64,000 bases of DNA from assembly GCF_028769735.1 (NCBI RefSeq), contig NC_088172.1:95651235-95715234 (forward strand). Reading direction: 5' to 3'. Shown piece by piece: positions 1-10,700 of the stretch. The position numbers were made by a program, and so were the translations under genes. Origin of the DNA: Zonotrichia leucophrys gambelii. Taxonomy: Eukaryota; Chordata; Aves; Passeriformes; Passerellidae. Position 1 is the first letter of the stretch. Every line of letters begins with the position of its first letter. The notes beneath the pieces are model-generated. The model was not told where the DNA came from and ran no database searches. It saw only the letters and a list, made by a program, of their open reading frames with translations.

Positions 1-342
1 CTACACTGTATTTTACCACAAGATTTTAAGGCATGATGCATCTTCCTTTAATCAAATCTGGCACTTTTCTGACTTTTTGCTTCCAAATTTCAATCACTGT
101 AACATTGTAGAGAAAGAGGAGTTTAAGACAATTCATTAAAAACCAAAAGAACAGTTTGTTTCAGACAGAAATGAGAAAAAAACCAAACCTGTTCTGATAA
201 TGTAAAGGAGGCCCTGAACATTTGTTTCTTTGCAGTCCACTTCCACTACTTGTGTGGAAGACAGAGAATGACTGCCAGGGAACCTATTAGCTGAAACAGG
301 TGTTAAAGAACAATGGCATCGCTAATGACTCAAGATATTACA
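1..342. other. Unique sequence, nothing recognised
   Basis: I see no exon, RNA gene or recognisable repeat before the first LTR. Confidence 0.5.
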
Positions 343-348
343 CACCAG

Positions 349-752
349 TGTCACCATCATATTTTCTGAAAAATCCCTTTGCCCAGGATTCTTCTTCTGG
401 GATGCTGGAAGCCTCAGAGGAAAAGGAAAACAATATTATCTCATTTGCTTCTCCTGTGTTTTGCTGCTTTGGAATGTGGTTGAACATTGTTTATCCAATA
501 GGTGATTGTTCGATTGGTTTCATAGGAATTGTTTTAACTTAGTGATCAATCACAGTCAGGCTGTGTCAGGACTCTGGAAGAAGTCATGAGTTTTTCATTA
601 GTATCTTTTAGCCTTCTGTCTGTATCCTTTCTGTATTCTTTAGTATCGTTTAGTATAGTATTTTTTATATAATATAGAAACATAAAATAATAAATTAGCC
701 TTCTAAGATTCATTAATTCCTCCCAATGACAGAGCACCCCAAAAACACCACA
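349..752 (+). mobile_element. Solo LTR, ERVK-like, sense on + strand
   Basis: About 404 bp, starting TGTCACC and ending ACACCACA, so it has the normal TG...CA ends. The 6-bp direct repeat caccag flanks it at 343-348 and 753-758; the match can be stretched to 9 bp (acacaccag). It aligns along its length with the LTRs at 24278-24704 and 46972-47391: a shared 5' block (ctgaaaaatc...gcccagg), a central block and a 3' block ending in a polyadenylation signal AATAAA at 689-694 followed by ttagcc. No gag, pol or primer-binding sequence lies next to it, so it reads as a solo LTR left by recombination. The 6-bp target duplication is typical of class II (ERVK-like) elements; the family name was not checked. 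Confidence 0.85.
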
Positions 753-758
753 CACCAG

Positions 759-3700
759 GAAGAGGATTCAGACAGGATCAGGTGCAGAAATGAACCACAA
801 GAAATGTTCAAGGAATGGAGATTATTTTCTTAGAGTCTAAGAGAGCCAGGCTGGAGCAGCTGAGCCCAGAGCTGGCAGAGGAGATAAGTCAGCCCTCCAA
901 GGATGCCTGTGGAAGAACAGAGAAGAAAAAAAACTAGTTCTGAACCTCTGCACAATGTTGGCATGAAACCAAATGTGTGCAAACTGCCCACAAATACAAC
1001 ACAGCTGTGAATCAGAGAGGCTGTGAATTACCCAATCACTTTTGCTCCTTAGGGTTTCAATCACAAAGCAAGAGCAAGGAACGAGTCTAATCCTCCAAGA
1101 CAGTTCCTTCTTTCTGTGCATGTTTGCTATCATTTAGTAACTAAAATCCTGCCCCCTACACTGCTTTTTTTAGTATATTTACACCCTAAATGGCACAATG
1201 TGGTGGTTCTACTGTAATACCATCATTAAGTCATTGCAATCCTGAAAGATCCAAGAAGAAACTACACTCCATGTCATATATCACAAGTCAGAGCGTTTTA
1301 GTCCAGACTAGATTGAAGTTACAGGCATAATTCTAAAAGCTGTCCCACAGTTTAAAAAACCACAGAGTAGATATACACGTCTGACTGGCCCACTGCCTAC
1401 ACTACCAAAGCACTGAGAAAGATAATTCAGTGGTTTTTTACACCATTAGTCTCAACAATAAATCTGCAGAATATCTTTATATTAGAAGTAATATATTTCA
1501 GATAGATGTTCAGAAAACATTTAAGGCTTTCATTATGTGTGTACAAGAAGCTGGGTGCTTTTGTCAACAGTGATAAGTCAAACAGCTTACGGTGAAGCAG
1601 CGTGGCAGCGACGCAGAGCTGTAAAAACATTCTGCTGCATGGAAATTGTAACACTTCATAAGCAAAAAATAATGGGACTATTTACAAGAAAAGCACTCAA
1701 ATCTTGGATTGACAAGGCAGCACAAAGGGAAAAATAAAATGCCATTGAAGTAGCAGATAGTGTGGAAAAAGCAGCTGTGTCCTCTGAAGAAAGACTCTGT
1801 GAGTGGTGTGCGTGTGTGTGTATCAATTTCTTAGTGATAGAATTTTCATATGTCCATCATTGTCTTTGAAACTAAGCTAAATATGTTACTTTGTTCTGAA
1901 TTTCTGCGCTTAATGGTCTTAGTATAGGAGAAAAACTACTATGCAAGGGTGTCCATTCTCTTACGAAAAAACTTCAAAAAAACCATATATCAATTCCTGC
2001 ATGATGAATAGAAATCTTACATGAAGACATCCTTGAGCAATACCTGTTTATCAGAATATATTGTTGATGTTATTACTTATAGATGAAACATTCATTGTTA
2101 TCTTCCTTCATCTCTTTCATCAATGTACTCATCTCTTCCACAACTACTTGGACTGCAAGATCTTTGGGACAGAAACTTGAGTTTCTTTATTAGACTGCTG
2201 CCAAAGCCAGCAAGACTCCAGCTCTGCAAAATGTTACACTGCACAAAACATGCTGGTATCATTAAGGTTCTCCTAAATTTTAGGTAACTCATGTCTTCAT
2301 CTAGCCTTCAGCTTTCATATAAAATATGTTCTCATAAATATTACTGTCTTTCCAGCATCTCTGAACAACCATGAATTATTTTATCTTAGCCCTTCCCACA
2401 TTTTGCCCCACAATTGATAACCTCACCAACCAGCATTAGTGTCTTACATGGAATAAAGCCAGTAACCTACATGTTTGGTAAAAGGAAAATTTGTTCTTCA
2501 GCTCATTAAAGAAAGTTAGTTTGGATCTGCACCAGAAGTAGCATGATCAGAATTTTGCCTGATATACTTAGTTGTCAAGGGTATTGTACATTTGGGGACA
2601 GGCTATTACAATGCAAAAATAACACAGCCAATACAATTTGGTTTACTTGGCATTTTCCCAGTTAGCATTGATTTTCATGCAGCAGTGGCCAGTTGCAATT
2701 GCTGATGCAAGAAGTGATAATTTTCTTGATGTGGGATGAATAGAGCATGTTAAATTTAGCACTAAAGTAGAAAATTTTTTAGTATCTGTTATAGAAGAAA
2801 ATGTTAAAATAAAGTGAAAAAAACCCCAGTTAATGAAGAATTAACTTGTCAGAGCTGTAACTGCTATGAATCACAAAAAGGGAATATGATCAATTCATAT
2901 CAATTAATATCATATGTCATGAGTAGATGAGGCAATTGAAAAATAACATTTTTGCAATGGCCTGTGGCAAGCTTATACAATAATCCTCTTCCTTTTCTGA
3001 TGTCTTTGCCTAGGTATGTTTTGCAGTTTTCTTCTTATTTTGACAATGCTTTTCCTGAATTTAAAATCACAATTCAAACACACCCATTGCCTGAGTAGTT
3101 TGTTGGTTTACCTCTAAGTTTGTTTATATAAAGCTGTGAAGAATTGAGGACAAAATGATAATTTCTACATGGAGATTTTGCTTTGCTCCCATCTCACCCA
3201 ACCCTCATCTTTTCTTGCCCTGGCAGCACAGCCCTACTTGGCACATGTTTCATTCCACCCTTTAAACCATTCATCTCTAACCCTACACAGTATGTCCCCT
3301 TAATTCAATTTTGTTTCTAATGCATGAGAGAGATCATTTGAGTTTCTATTTCCTACACTGGTATTTCTGGTCCTGCTGAGTGCTTTCATATTAATGGCAA
3401 CCTATGGTCCAGAGTGACAGCAAGATTCCTGGCAAACACAACAGAAATCAGAAATACGCTTTAGTCTGTCTGCATCTTCTGATTGCAGGTGCTCTGCAAA
3501 ACAGCCATGCTGTGGGACTTGCCTTCTCACTGCCAAGAACGTGCACTCTTTTCCCTAACTCTCAATGCCCAAAGCTTCTTATAAAATAATACCTTTTCCT
3601 TCCTGAAATACTGAATTATAACCATCCTTGTTCAAACTACAGTGTAAGCCTAGGGGCGCAATGATTATAACCTTCATAGTTTTAATCCTATATATGCTAA

Positions 3701-3989
3701 TTTATCCACGTTAAGCCAAATGCAGCTTACAGAGCTGTACATACCCAAACTGCAAACAGAGCAGGAAAAAAAAATTCTATGCAAATAATCTGTAAATAAG
3801 AAGTCTACAGTTATTTTCTAGTTCTTCTGTGGCAAGATGGCACTACTGTCTTCATTTTGAGAGACTTCTGTAATGTCTTCAAACTCAATCAGATAACTCC
3901 CTGACTTAGGAAAATTTAGGGTATAAACCAGGCAAGGCATTTTGACATCAGATGGCAATGTATATTTTTCAATAATTAACAGTTGAAGT
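759..3989. other. Unique sequence, no gene seen
   Basis: Only short open frames with no recognisable domain occur here. A short GT-rich run lies at about 1806-1822. No CR1 or LTR similarity was noticed. Confidence 0.45.
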
Positions 3990-4557
3990 TGCAGATGCTT
4001 CCCCAGGGCAGTGGTCACAGCACCAAGTCTGACAGAGCTCTAGAAGGTTTTGGACAATGCTCTCTTGTGACGGTGTTCACAGGGGTATTAGGATGAGGGA
4101 AGAAACAAGGATCTGACTCCATGTTTCAGAAGGCTGATTTATTATTTTATGATATATATTACATTAAAACTATACTAAAAGAATAGAAGAAAGGATTTCA
4201 TCAGAAGGCTAGTTAACAATAGAATAAGAAAGAATGATAACAAAGGATTGTGTCTCGGCTCTCTGTCTGAGCCAGCTGGGCTGTGATTGGCTATCAATTA
4301 CAAACATCCAACATGGGCCAATCACAGATGCACCTGTTGCATTCCACAGCAGCAGCTAATAAATGTTTACATTTTGTTCCTGAGGCCTCCCAGCTTCTCA
4401 GGAGGAAAAATCCTAAGGAAAGGATTTTCCATAAGAGATGTCTACAACACTCTCTGGCACATGGAGTGACTCCTGGATTGTCCTGTGCAAGGCCAGGAGC
4501 TGGATTCTGTGATCTTGATGGGTCCTTTCCAACCAAGCATATTTTATGATTCTGTGA
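3990..4557 (+). mobile_element. CR1 LINE 3' end, interrupted by a solo LTR
   Basis: Two pieces, about 3990-4065 and 4450-4557, join into one continuous CR1 3' region. The left piece has the 'ccccagggcagtggtcacag / caccaag' block and 'tttggacaatgctctct'. The right piece continues with 'ggcacatggagtgac', 'gtgcaaggccaggagctgga', 'gatgggtcctttccaacc' and ends in the CR1-type octamer-like tail 'tgattctgtga'. The same blocks occur in the uninterrupted CR1 at 35163-35439. CR1 is a non-LTR retrotransposon, and such 5'-truncated copies are the usual form in birds. Confidence 0.88.
4066..4449 (-). mobile_element. Solo LTR, ERVK-like, sense on - strand, nested in CR1
   Basis: 384 bp with TG...CA ends on the plus strand (TGTGACGG...TCTACAACA), flanked by an exact 6-bp duplication ctctct at 4060-4065 and 4450-4455. 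Removing the LTR and one duplication restores an unbroken CR1 3' region, which fixes both borders. Read on the minus strand it shares the order of blocks of the other three related LTRs: a 'cctcctgagaagctgggagg' region near the start and an AATAAA signal (4143-4138) followed by cagccttctg and catggagtcagat. Elsewhere it has diverged from them, so it is probably a separate subfamily. No internal viral region is present. Confidence 0.92.
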
Positions 4558-6601
4558 AGGGATATGAAACAGCCTTTTAGGACAGTCCCTTCCTCAAGCT
4601 CTTACTGCTCAAAATAAAAGCAAATAGAAACCATATGACAGAATATTTCAAGCTGCTATGTAATGACGGGGAAAGGTTTCTCCAGTGATCTACTGTTTAA
4701 AACTGAATTCTCCAGCTAATTTTCACAGATCAGATAAATGTTCTGTTCCTTGGCTTCCCCATCTGGAATAGCAGTGCATACCTTTCTCACTGGGGAACTA
4801 TGCACTTTAATTAATCAACAATTGTAGATTGCTATATAGAGCGGAGCAAACAATCTGGAGTGAACAGTTTATTCAATGAATTCAGCCTGCTTGCTGAAAA
4901 TCCTCGAGCAGATGGTGTTGCCATCAACTGCAGAGGAAAAGAGCGAAATATCACCCCAGTCTGACTATTTCTGATTTGTTTTATTTCACTTACATAATCT
5001 TTAGCCCCAGGGAAATATTTCTCAAGGATGAGGAACCTTTTCTTTACAACTGTCTAAGAGCTGCCTCTAAAAATCCAATGCCCATGGGACACTGGAGCTC
5101 CCTCTGCACAATTCCCAAGGAGCTCCATGTGGAGCTGCATTCCACATGCAGTTTGAATGATGGAAGACCACAGGGAACTGTTCCCACTTCAGGGAAGATT
5201 TTAACCATATCTGGAAAGGCTTTTTAACCATCTTGTCTTGGCTGAAGTCTTCTGATAGTTGGATAGCCTTGTCTTGACCTCAGGAACTAAAATGTATATT
5301 TTCAAGGATAACAGAAAGATAGTAATCCAGAATGATTTTTGCTTTGAAATATTAAAAAAAAAATTGTTATGAAATTGGACAGTGATGTACCACAAAAATT
5401 CAGTTACTCAAGAGAACAGAACTGGTTTTTTATCTTAAGATTCAACTTTTTTCGAAGGGTGGTACCTCAATTTATTTTGCTTTATTTTTTATATGTATTC
5501 CCATGGGGACTAAATTAGGGTTTACGTGAATTTTTTAATAGATATTCTATAAAATACAACGTTGTGCTATCCATTGCATAAAAGCCAACATATCAAAATT
5601 ATGACTGTGTATTAGGTTATATAGATTGTAGCATGAGCTGCAATTAATGCCCTAAAGGGCCCACTCACACAGTATTTGACAGCCAATTGTCAGTGTGATG
5701 ATGTGGCCTGTTACTCAATCTCCAGTCACACACAGAAAGTATACAGAATGTTAGCTTAAAACTAGATGTTATAAAGGATTTTGTTGCTGAATCACAAGCT
5801 GAATTGCCTGTCTTTACCTTTTTTTCTTTTTCCTGTTTACAGTTTTAGAAGTACCTAAAACCCACAGAAGTCCTTATGCTTGATATATGAAGCCTGGGAA
5901 ACTGCCGTTTTTGGGTCTTGGTTTCTCTTCAGAAGCAAAGAACTCCCCAAATCTTTTTTAAAAGTAAATCCTGTGCCTTTTTTTGTGTATCAGCTCCTGA
6001 TAATAAAGTAGAAACATCCTTTATCCCTACTTGACTGGAAGTTACATTAGAGATCATTACATGCTTAGTGCCTATGGTGACACATGTTACATTGAGATAT
6101 AATTAAGATCATTAAGATCATCTCTTATCATTGAGATTAAGAGTGAATATTCCTAAGCAAATGGCAAGGCAAACATGCTTATTTGGGTTGCAGATGGGAG
6201 AAGGAGGTAGTTAAGGACAGGTCAGTGGAAAATAAGACTTGGAAATGTGTTTGGACCTGAAGTTCTTCCTCACAAGCCATCTGTAAAGGAAAGGTTTATT
6301 AGTAATAAACATAATTAGCAATTATGAGTGAAAGTAAACAGATGTTTTGCTTCACAGATTGCTTGAAAATAAAGGCCTCACAACCAAACACCATTGTTTA
6401 TTTAAAGATAGAAAGGAATTTAATGAAGGTATGTGTGCTGTCTTTCCTGGTCAGTGCCACATATCTTACCAGAGCTTTGTTTAGAACAAGTATAAAATGC
6501 AGTCTGCTGAAAATTTTACTTATAAGAGTAAGATGCCACAGAGCTGGTTTGTTTTTTTTTTTTAAGTTAGTTATATATTTATATTGAAAATGATACTATA
6601 G
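4558..6601. other. Unique sequence, one candidate conserved stretch
   Basis: No gene or repeat recognised. The stretch about 4790-4945 is unusual in its mix of homeodomain-like TAATTA sites and unique, non-repetitive sequence. A good polypyrimidine tract followed by AG occurs at about 5815-5842, but no convincing exon follows it. Confidence 0.4.
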
Positions 6602-6674
6602 TAGGTCACAGCTTTTCAAACTGAGGCCCTTTTCTACAGAAATTCCCTGAATTCTGACAGACTATGAATCCATT
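6602..6674 (+). repeat. 73-bp direct repeat, copy 1
   Basis: Aligns without gaps to 7683-7755, with 61 of 73 positions identical by hand count. Both copies contain the core 'aaactgaggcccttttct' and end in 'gaatccatt'. The flanks do not align. Not recognised as a known element. Confidence 0.75.
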
Positions 6675-7682
6675 AGGACCATGCTATAGAAGGATTTAAA
6701 ATGCATCTAGATTTGCCCCCTTAAAACTCCTGATGAAGTGCATTTGATTAGTCTAAATGAAGCAAAAGAAAACCTTTGCTCTTCATTGATTTTTGAAAGA
6801 TTTAGCCTAACACCACTATCTCTAGAACAAAAAAACAATACAAGAAATTAGGACATCTTTGGTTTTCTGCAGAGTCGCATTATACCATAAAAAAATTAAT
6901 TCCTTGCAACCAGAGTCTACCACCTTATCCTCTTTTTGGCCAGGACAAGGTTAATTTTTTTGCAGTAGCTGGCAAGGGTTTCAGCATTTTCCCTCTCACA
7001 CTGCTGGCAATGGTGGCAAATACCCCAGACACAGAGGTGAAAGCTGATTTAACAGAAAACCCTGCACCATATCCAATTGTTCGTTCCTGTCCATGAGAAA
7101 CAGAGAAAACAATCTTTAATTGAGCCTTCTAGCATGACCCACAGGAGATGAAGCCCTGCTCTCCTGAAGGAAAAGTCATGACTTTATCCTGCAGCTGACA
7201 GCAGACATCAAGGAGATTTTTCACCAAGGTGCCTTTTATTTTCTTTTCTTCTCCTTAAGCCTCTTTTTTGTACCTGTTTTCCACCACAGAATTTGACAAG
7301 GTATGTCTTTCATGCTAATTTAATTGCAGACCATTTTTTTTGCACTTTAAAAGATGCTCAGAAAAAAATGTTCTGTATCACAATGAGAAAAGCTAAAAAT
7401 GAAGTTAATTGAGGTATGCACCTTCTAATGAAGTGGTCACTTCTTTAATTGCTAAATATACATACACCAAATGTCTCTTCATACACCTTAATTAAGATAA
7501 TTATTCCTTGTATTCCAGATGTTAAAAGAAAGGCTCAAAGCAAATCTCTGGGTTTGGAAAAGTTAATAACATTAAAATTTTGTTTAAATCTGTGATTTAG
7601 TCATATTTGCATAACTAAATTCAAGTCCAGAAACCCAGCTGTCAGACTTTGACCTTTTAAAAGTTACTTTTATTTTATATAA
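6675..7682. other. Unique sequence between the two 73-bp repeats
   Basis: No gene seen. At about 6940-6990 there is faint resemblance to the 5' part of avian ERVL LTRs, too weak to call. About 7395-7510 is rich in TTAATT/TAATGA-type motifs and could be a conserved non-coding element. Confidence 0.35.
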
Positions 7683-7755
7683 TAGGCCACCACTTTCCAA
7701 ACTGAGGCCCTTTTCTGCAGAAACCCCCTAGATTCTGACTGACTGAGAATCCATT
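7683..7755 (+). repeat. 73-bp direct repeat, copy 2
   Basis: Second copy of the repeat at 6602-6674, same orientation, offset 1081 bp, 12 mismatches and no gaps. At this level of divergence it is either an old local duplication or two members of an unnamed dispersed repeat. Confidence 0.75.
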
Positions 7756-10700
7756 GAAATGGTTTCCTCTTGTGAACATAAATCAGTTGCAAAAGCAAAG
7801 TATTATTTTCTACAAAATTGCAGGGATATTTTAAAATATCAACTCTTATAAATTTAAGCTCTGCTAGATTTCAGACTAAGGATAGAGAAGGCCTTCACAC
7901 ACATTTGCAGGAGCTGGAGATGGAACTTAGCAAACAAACTTGGCAACTGAACTTTGCAAAATATTTTCTTGAAGCATACAAGTCATCTTTTGCTTTCATT
8001 TTGAATTTTTCCTGTTGAAATAATAGGGAATATTCTTCTTTCAAGTGAGAATTAATAAGGCTTGATAAAACACCTATCTGTGGGTTCCTTCTGCATGCCT
8101 CTAACATTTCATGGATAGATAAATAAGAATGAAGAAAGCACATTTTTCAAACTTTTTCTATGCTGAGATTGTATGTCAAATGAGAAGACATTTAGTGCTT
8201 TGATGTTGAATGAGTTTTATCTGGATTTTATGAATCATGGTTTGGTTTTTGAATGACAGTTAAAAAGGCTGTGAAGGGAGAAGGGAAATAGCAGACAGAG
8301 AGTAATTTTCTCATTACTAGATTTTCAAACATGAGCACAAAAGCCCATAGTGATCCATGGAGGGTTATTGTTGTGGGAATCTATTTACCCTGGAAGTTTT
8401 GCAGTTTTAGACATTCAGCAAGAAACAAGCTAAGAAAAAGCCTTCAATGCATGAATAAAATTGGTAGGGAAAAAGTGTTTATCAGGAATCTACTTTGTCC
8501 TGAGATTTGAAGGAAAAGGAGTTATTGTTCAAACAATGCCCAGAAATTTTGTTGGAATTTCAGTTCTGCTCACTTTGACAAACATTTCCCAGTCCTCACT
8601 GTGACAACAGCTCAGTTTCTCAGGAGAGGTAATCAGGCTCAGTTTCACCAACATAAAGTGCTAGAACTTTAATTAAAAGGAGATTTCAGAATGTATTCTG
8701 ACAGATTTCAGTGTGCTTATCAGGAGAAGACAAAAGTATATCTACATTGCTAACAGGCGGCTGGAGTGTGGCACTGGTGCTGCCAAGGAGTTCCTGCTGA
8801 CATCATGCTATCTATAAGCAAGTTTATTATTTAAAGATGTATCAGAGAAGAAAAAATTATTCCTAAAGGGAATTGGGGCTTTGCCTTCTGTCTCACCAGG
8901 GCTGTTTGTGGAGGATGCCAGCCTGTTTTGTTCGATGTCAAAGAGGGATAACTCCCTAACAGCCTAAAAACTGCATAAAACAATCAAGTTTATGCTTTTC
9001 TTAGATCTTTTTGTCTTACTCAGGAAGACTAACACACTTCAAATATGTTCTTTCTTCATAAACAGTGTCTTTCAAGTACCCAGTCCAATTTAAACTTTGT
9101 TTCTTTTTTGCTTCTGCTGCTTGCAACACAAAAGATAAATACAGTCATGCAGTACCCATACAAGTGTCAAGCCTATATTGAAGAGTGCATGGAGTGCACT
9201 CTACTCTCAGAACATCATTAAAAACTCCCTTCTTTACAAATTGCCTCAGTTTATTTTCTGAGAAAAGTAATAGCTGTAATAAAGGAAACTGTAAGGAAAC
9301 CAACATTAGCAGAACCGTACTTCCATTATTATCTGATATATGGACACTTTCACAATAACAGCCGTTCACCTCCATATTTAGCCCTTTCCATTCTATATTA
9401 ACAGGGTTTGCACAGATTTTATTTGCAAGTAGGAATGCATGTTGCAAGTTTTACTTCCCTTTCCAGCCATGCCCATACACCTAAACATAATGTGTGTGGA
9501 AGGACAGTGATTATTTAGAATCGTAGCTGTGATACAAAACTGCATGAATCTCAAAGTCTTCCAAAATCCCCAACTGCTGAGACCTTGCAGCAAATACTCA
9601 CCAAGGGATTGTCAGGCATTTATGTAAAAAAGGTATTTAGAAGGGCAATGTTATATTGTAAGGATCAGTAGGGTGCACAAACATCAGTAGCTTATATAAG
9701 GAATGGAAAGCACCCATGAGAAGTAACAGAACTCATAAATGTAGATGACGGAGAGTGCAGCTGATTTTTAGTTGGGCAGGACTAAGTTTATATTAGAGAA
9801 ATGATGTTAAAACAAGAAAATCAACACCAAAGTCATGTATCAAATAGCTTCCATTTGCAAACTGGCTTTTTTTGTTGCTCTTTTATAATATTTCTTACAA
9901 AATAGTAATTTATGTCCCACAGATAAATTAACCATTTCTCTCTCTGGACTACATACACTTAAAACTGTTTCTATTGTATTATTTCTCATATAAATGTTAG
10001 CAAATTCTGTGTTATCTGCAGCTTCTGTGCCAATTCCCAGGGGTCAGTTAAGCCAACACAAACTCTGCCACACTGTAGTGGTAAGGAGGTGCAGTAGAAG
10101 CATGATCTCTATTACTGGTTAGCACCATCCTTCCCACACTCCTCCTCACAAGGAATTCCCCTTTGCTCCCATCTGTGGACTAACCTGGAAATTCAGTGCA
10201 AGACCTATAAAAAAGAAGCAAATGAAATTCTTCCTCTGGCAGATAACAATTGTGCCTGCCATGGTTCTGATGTGGGTAACAGACAACATAAATTTCATGC
10301 TTGCACAGGCAATTGGTGGCCTTGTGGTGAAACACAAAGAACACTCAGAGAGAAGGAATCTGAAGACTCTTTCCTAGGTTTTCTCAGCAGAAGACCCTGT
10401 ATAGCATATCAGCCAGCCCTAATAATCTCAGTTTAAAACAAAAATATACAGTCTGTCACTTGCCAGGTGTAATGCTGGAAATCTTGTGTTCCGGATTCTG
10501 CCATTTTCAGTGCCAAAAAAAACAAAACCTAAACTCCCCAAGGAAATCAATAAGTTGAAATCCCCCAAGAGGCCTTGTAGAAATTGAGATACAGATGCAT
10601 TAATGTTTAGGTAAGAAGTAGATGAAACTAATGTATACCTGATTGCTAAAAGCACCCTGGGAAATTGAAATGAGTGATCTGCACAGAGGTGAGGGGCTGA

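Noticed and set aside
349..752. LTRs with 8-bp flanking matches as possible hAT DNA transposons
   Set aside because: No terminal inverted repeats, but LTR-like polyA signals; copy 1 has canonical TG...CA ends with a 6-bp duplication.
5815..5842. Strong polypyrimidine tract plus AG as a splice acceptor
   Set aside because: No open, conserved-looking exon or donor follows; such tracts are common in this AT-rich DNA.
6940..6990. Possible second ERVL LTR 5' end
   Set aside because: Only about 40 bp of faint similarity to the start of the LTR at 40000 and no 3' end found.
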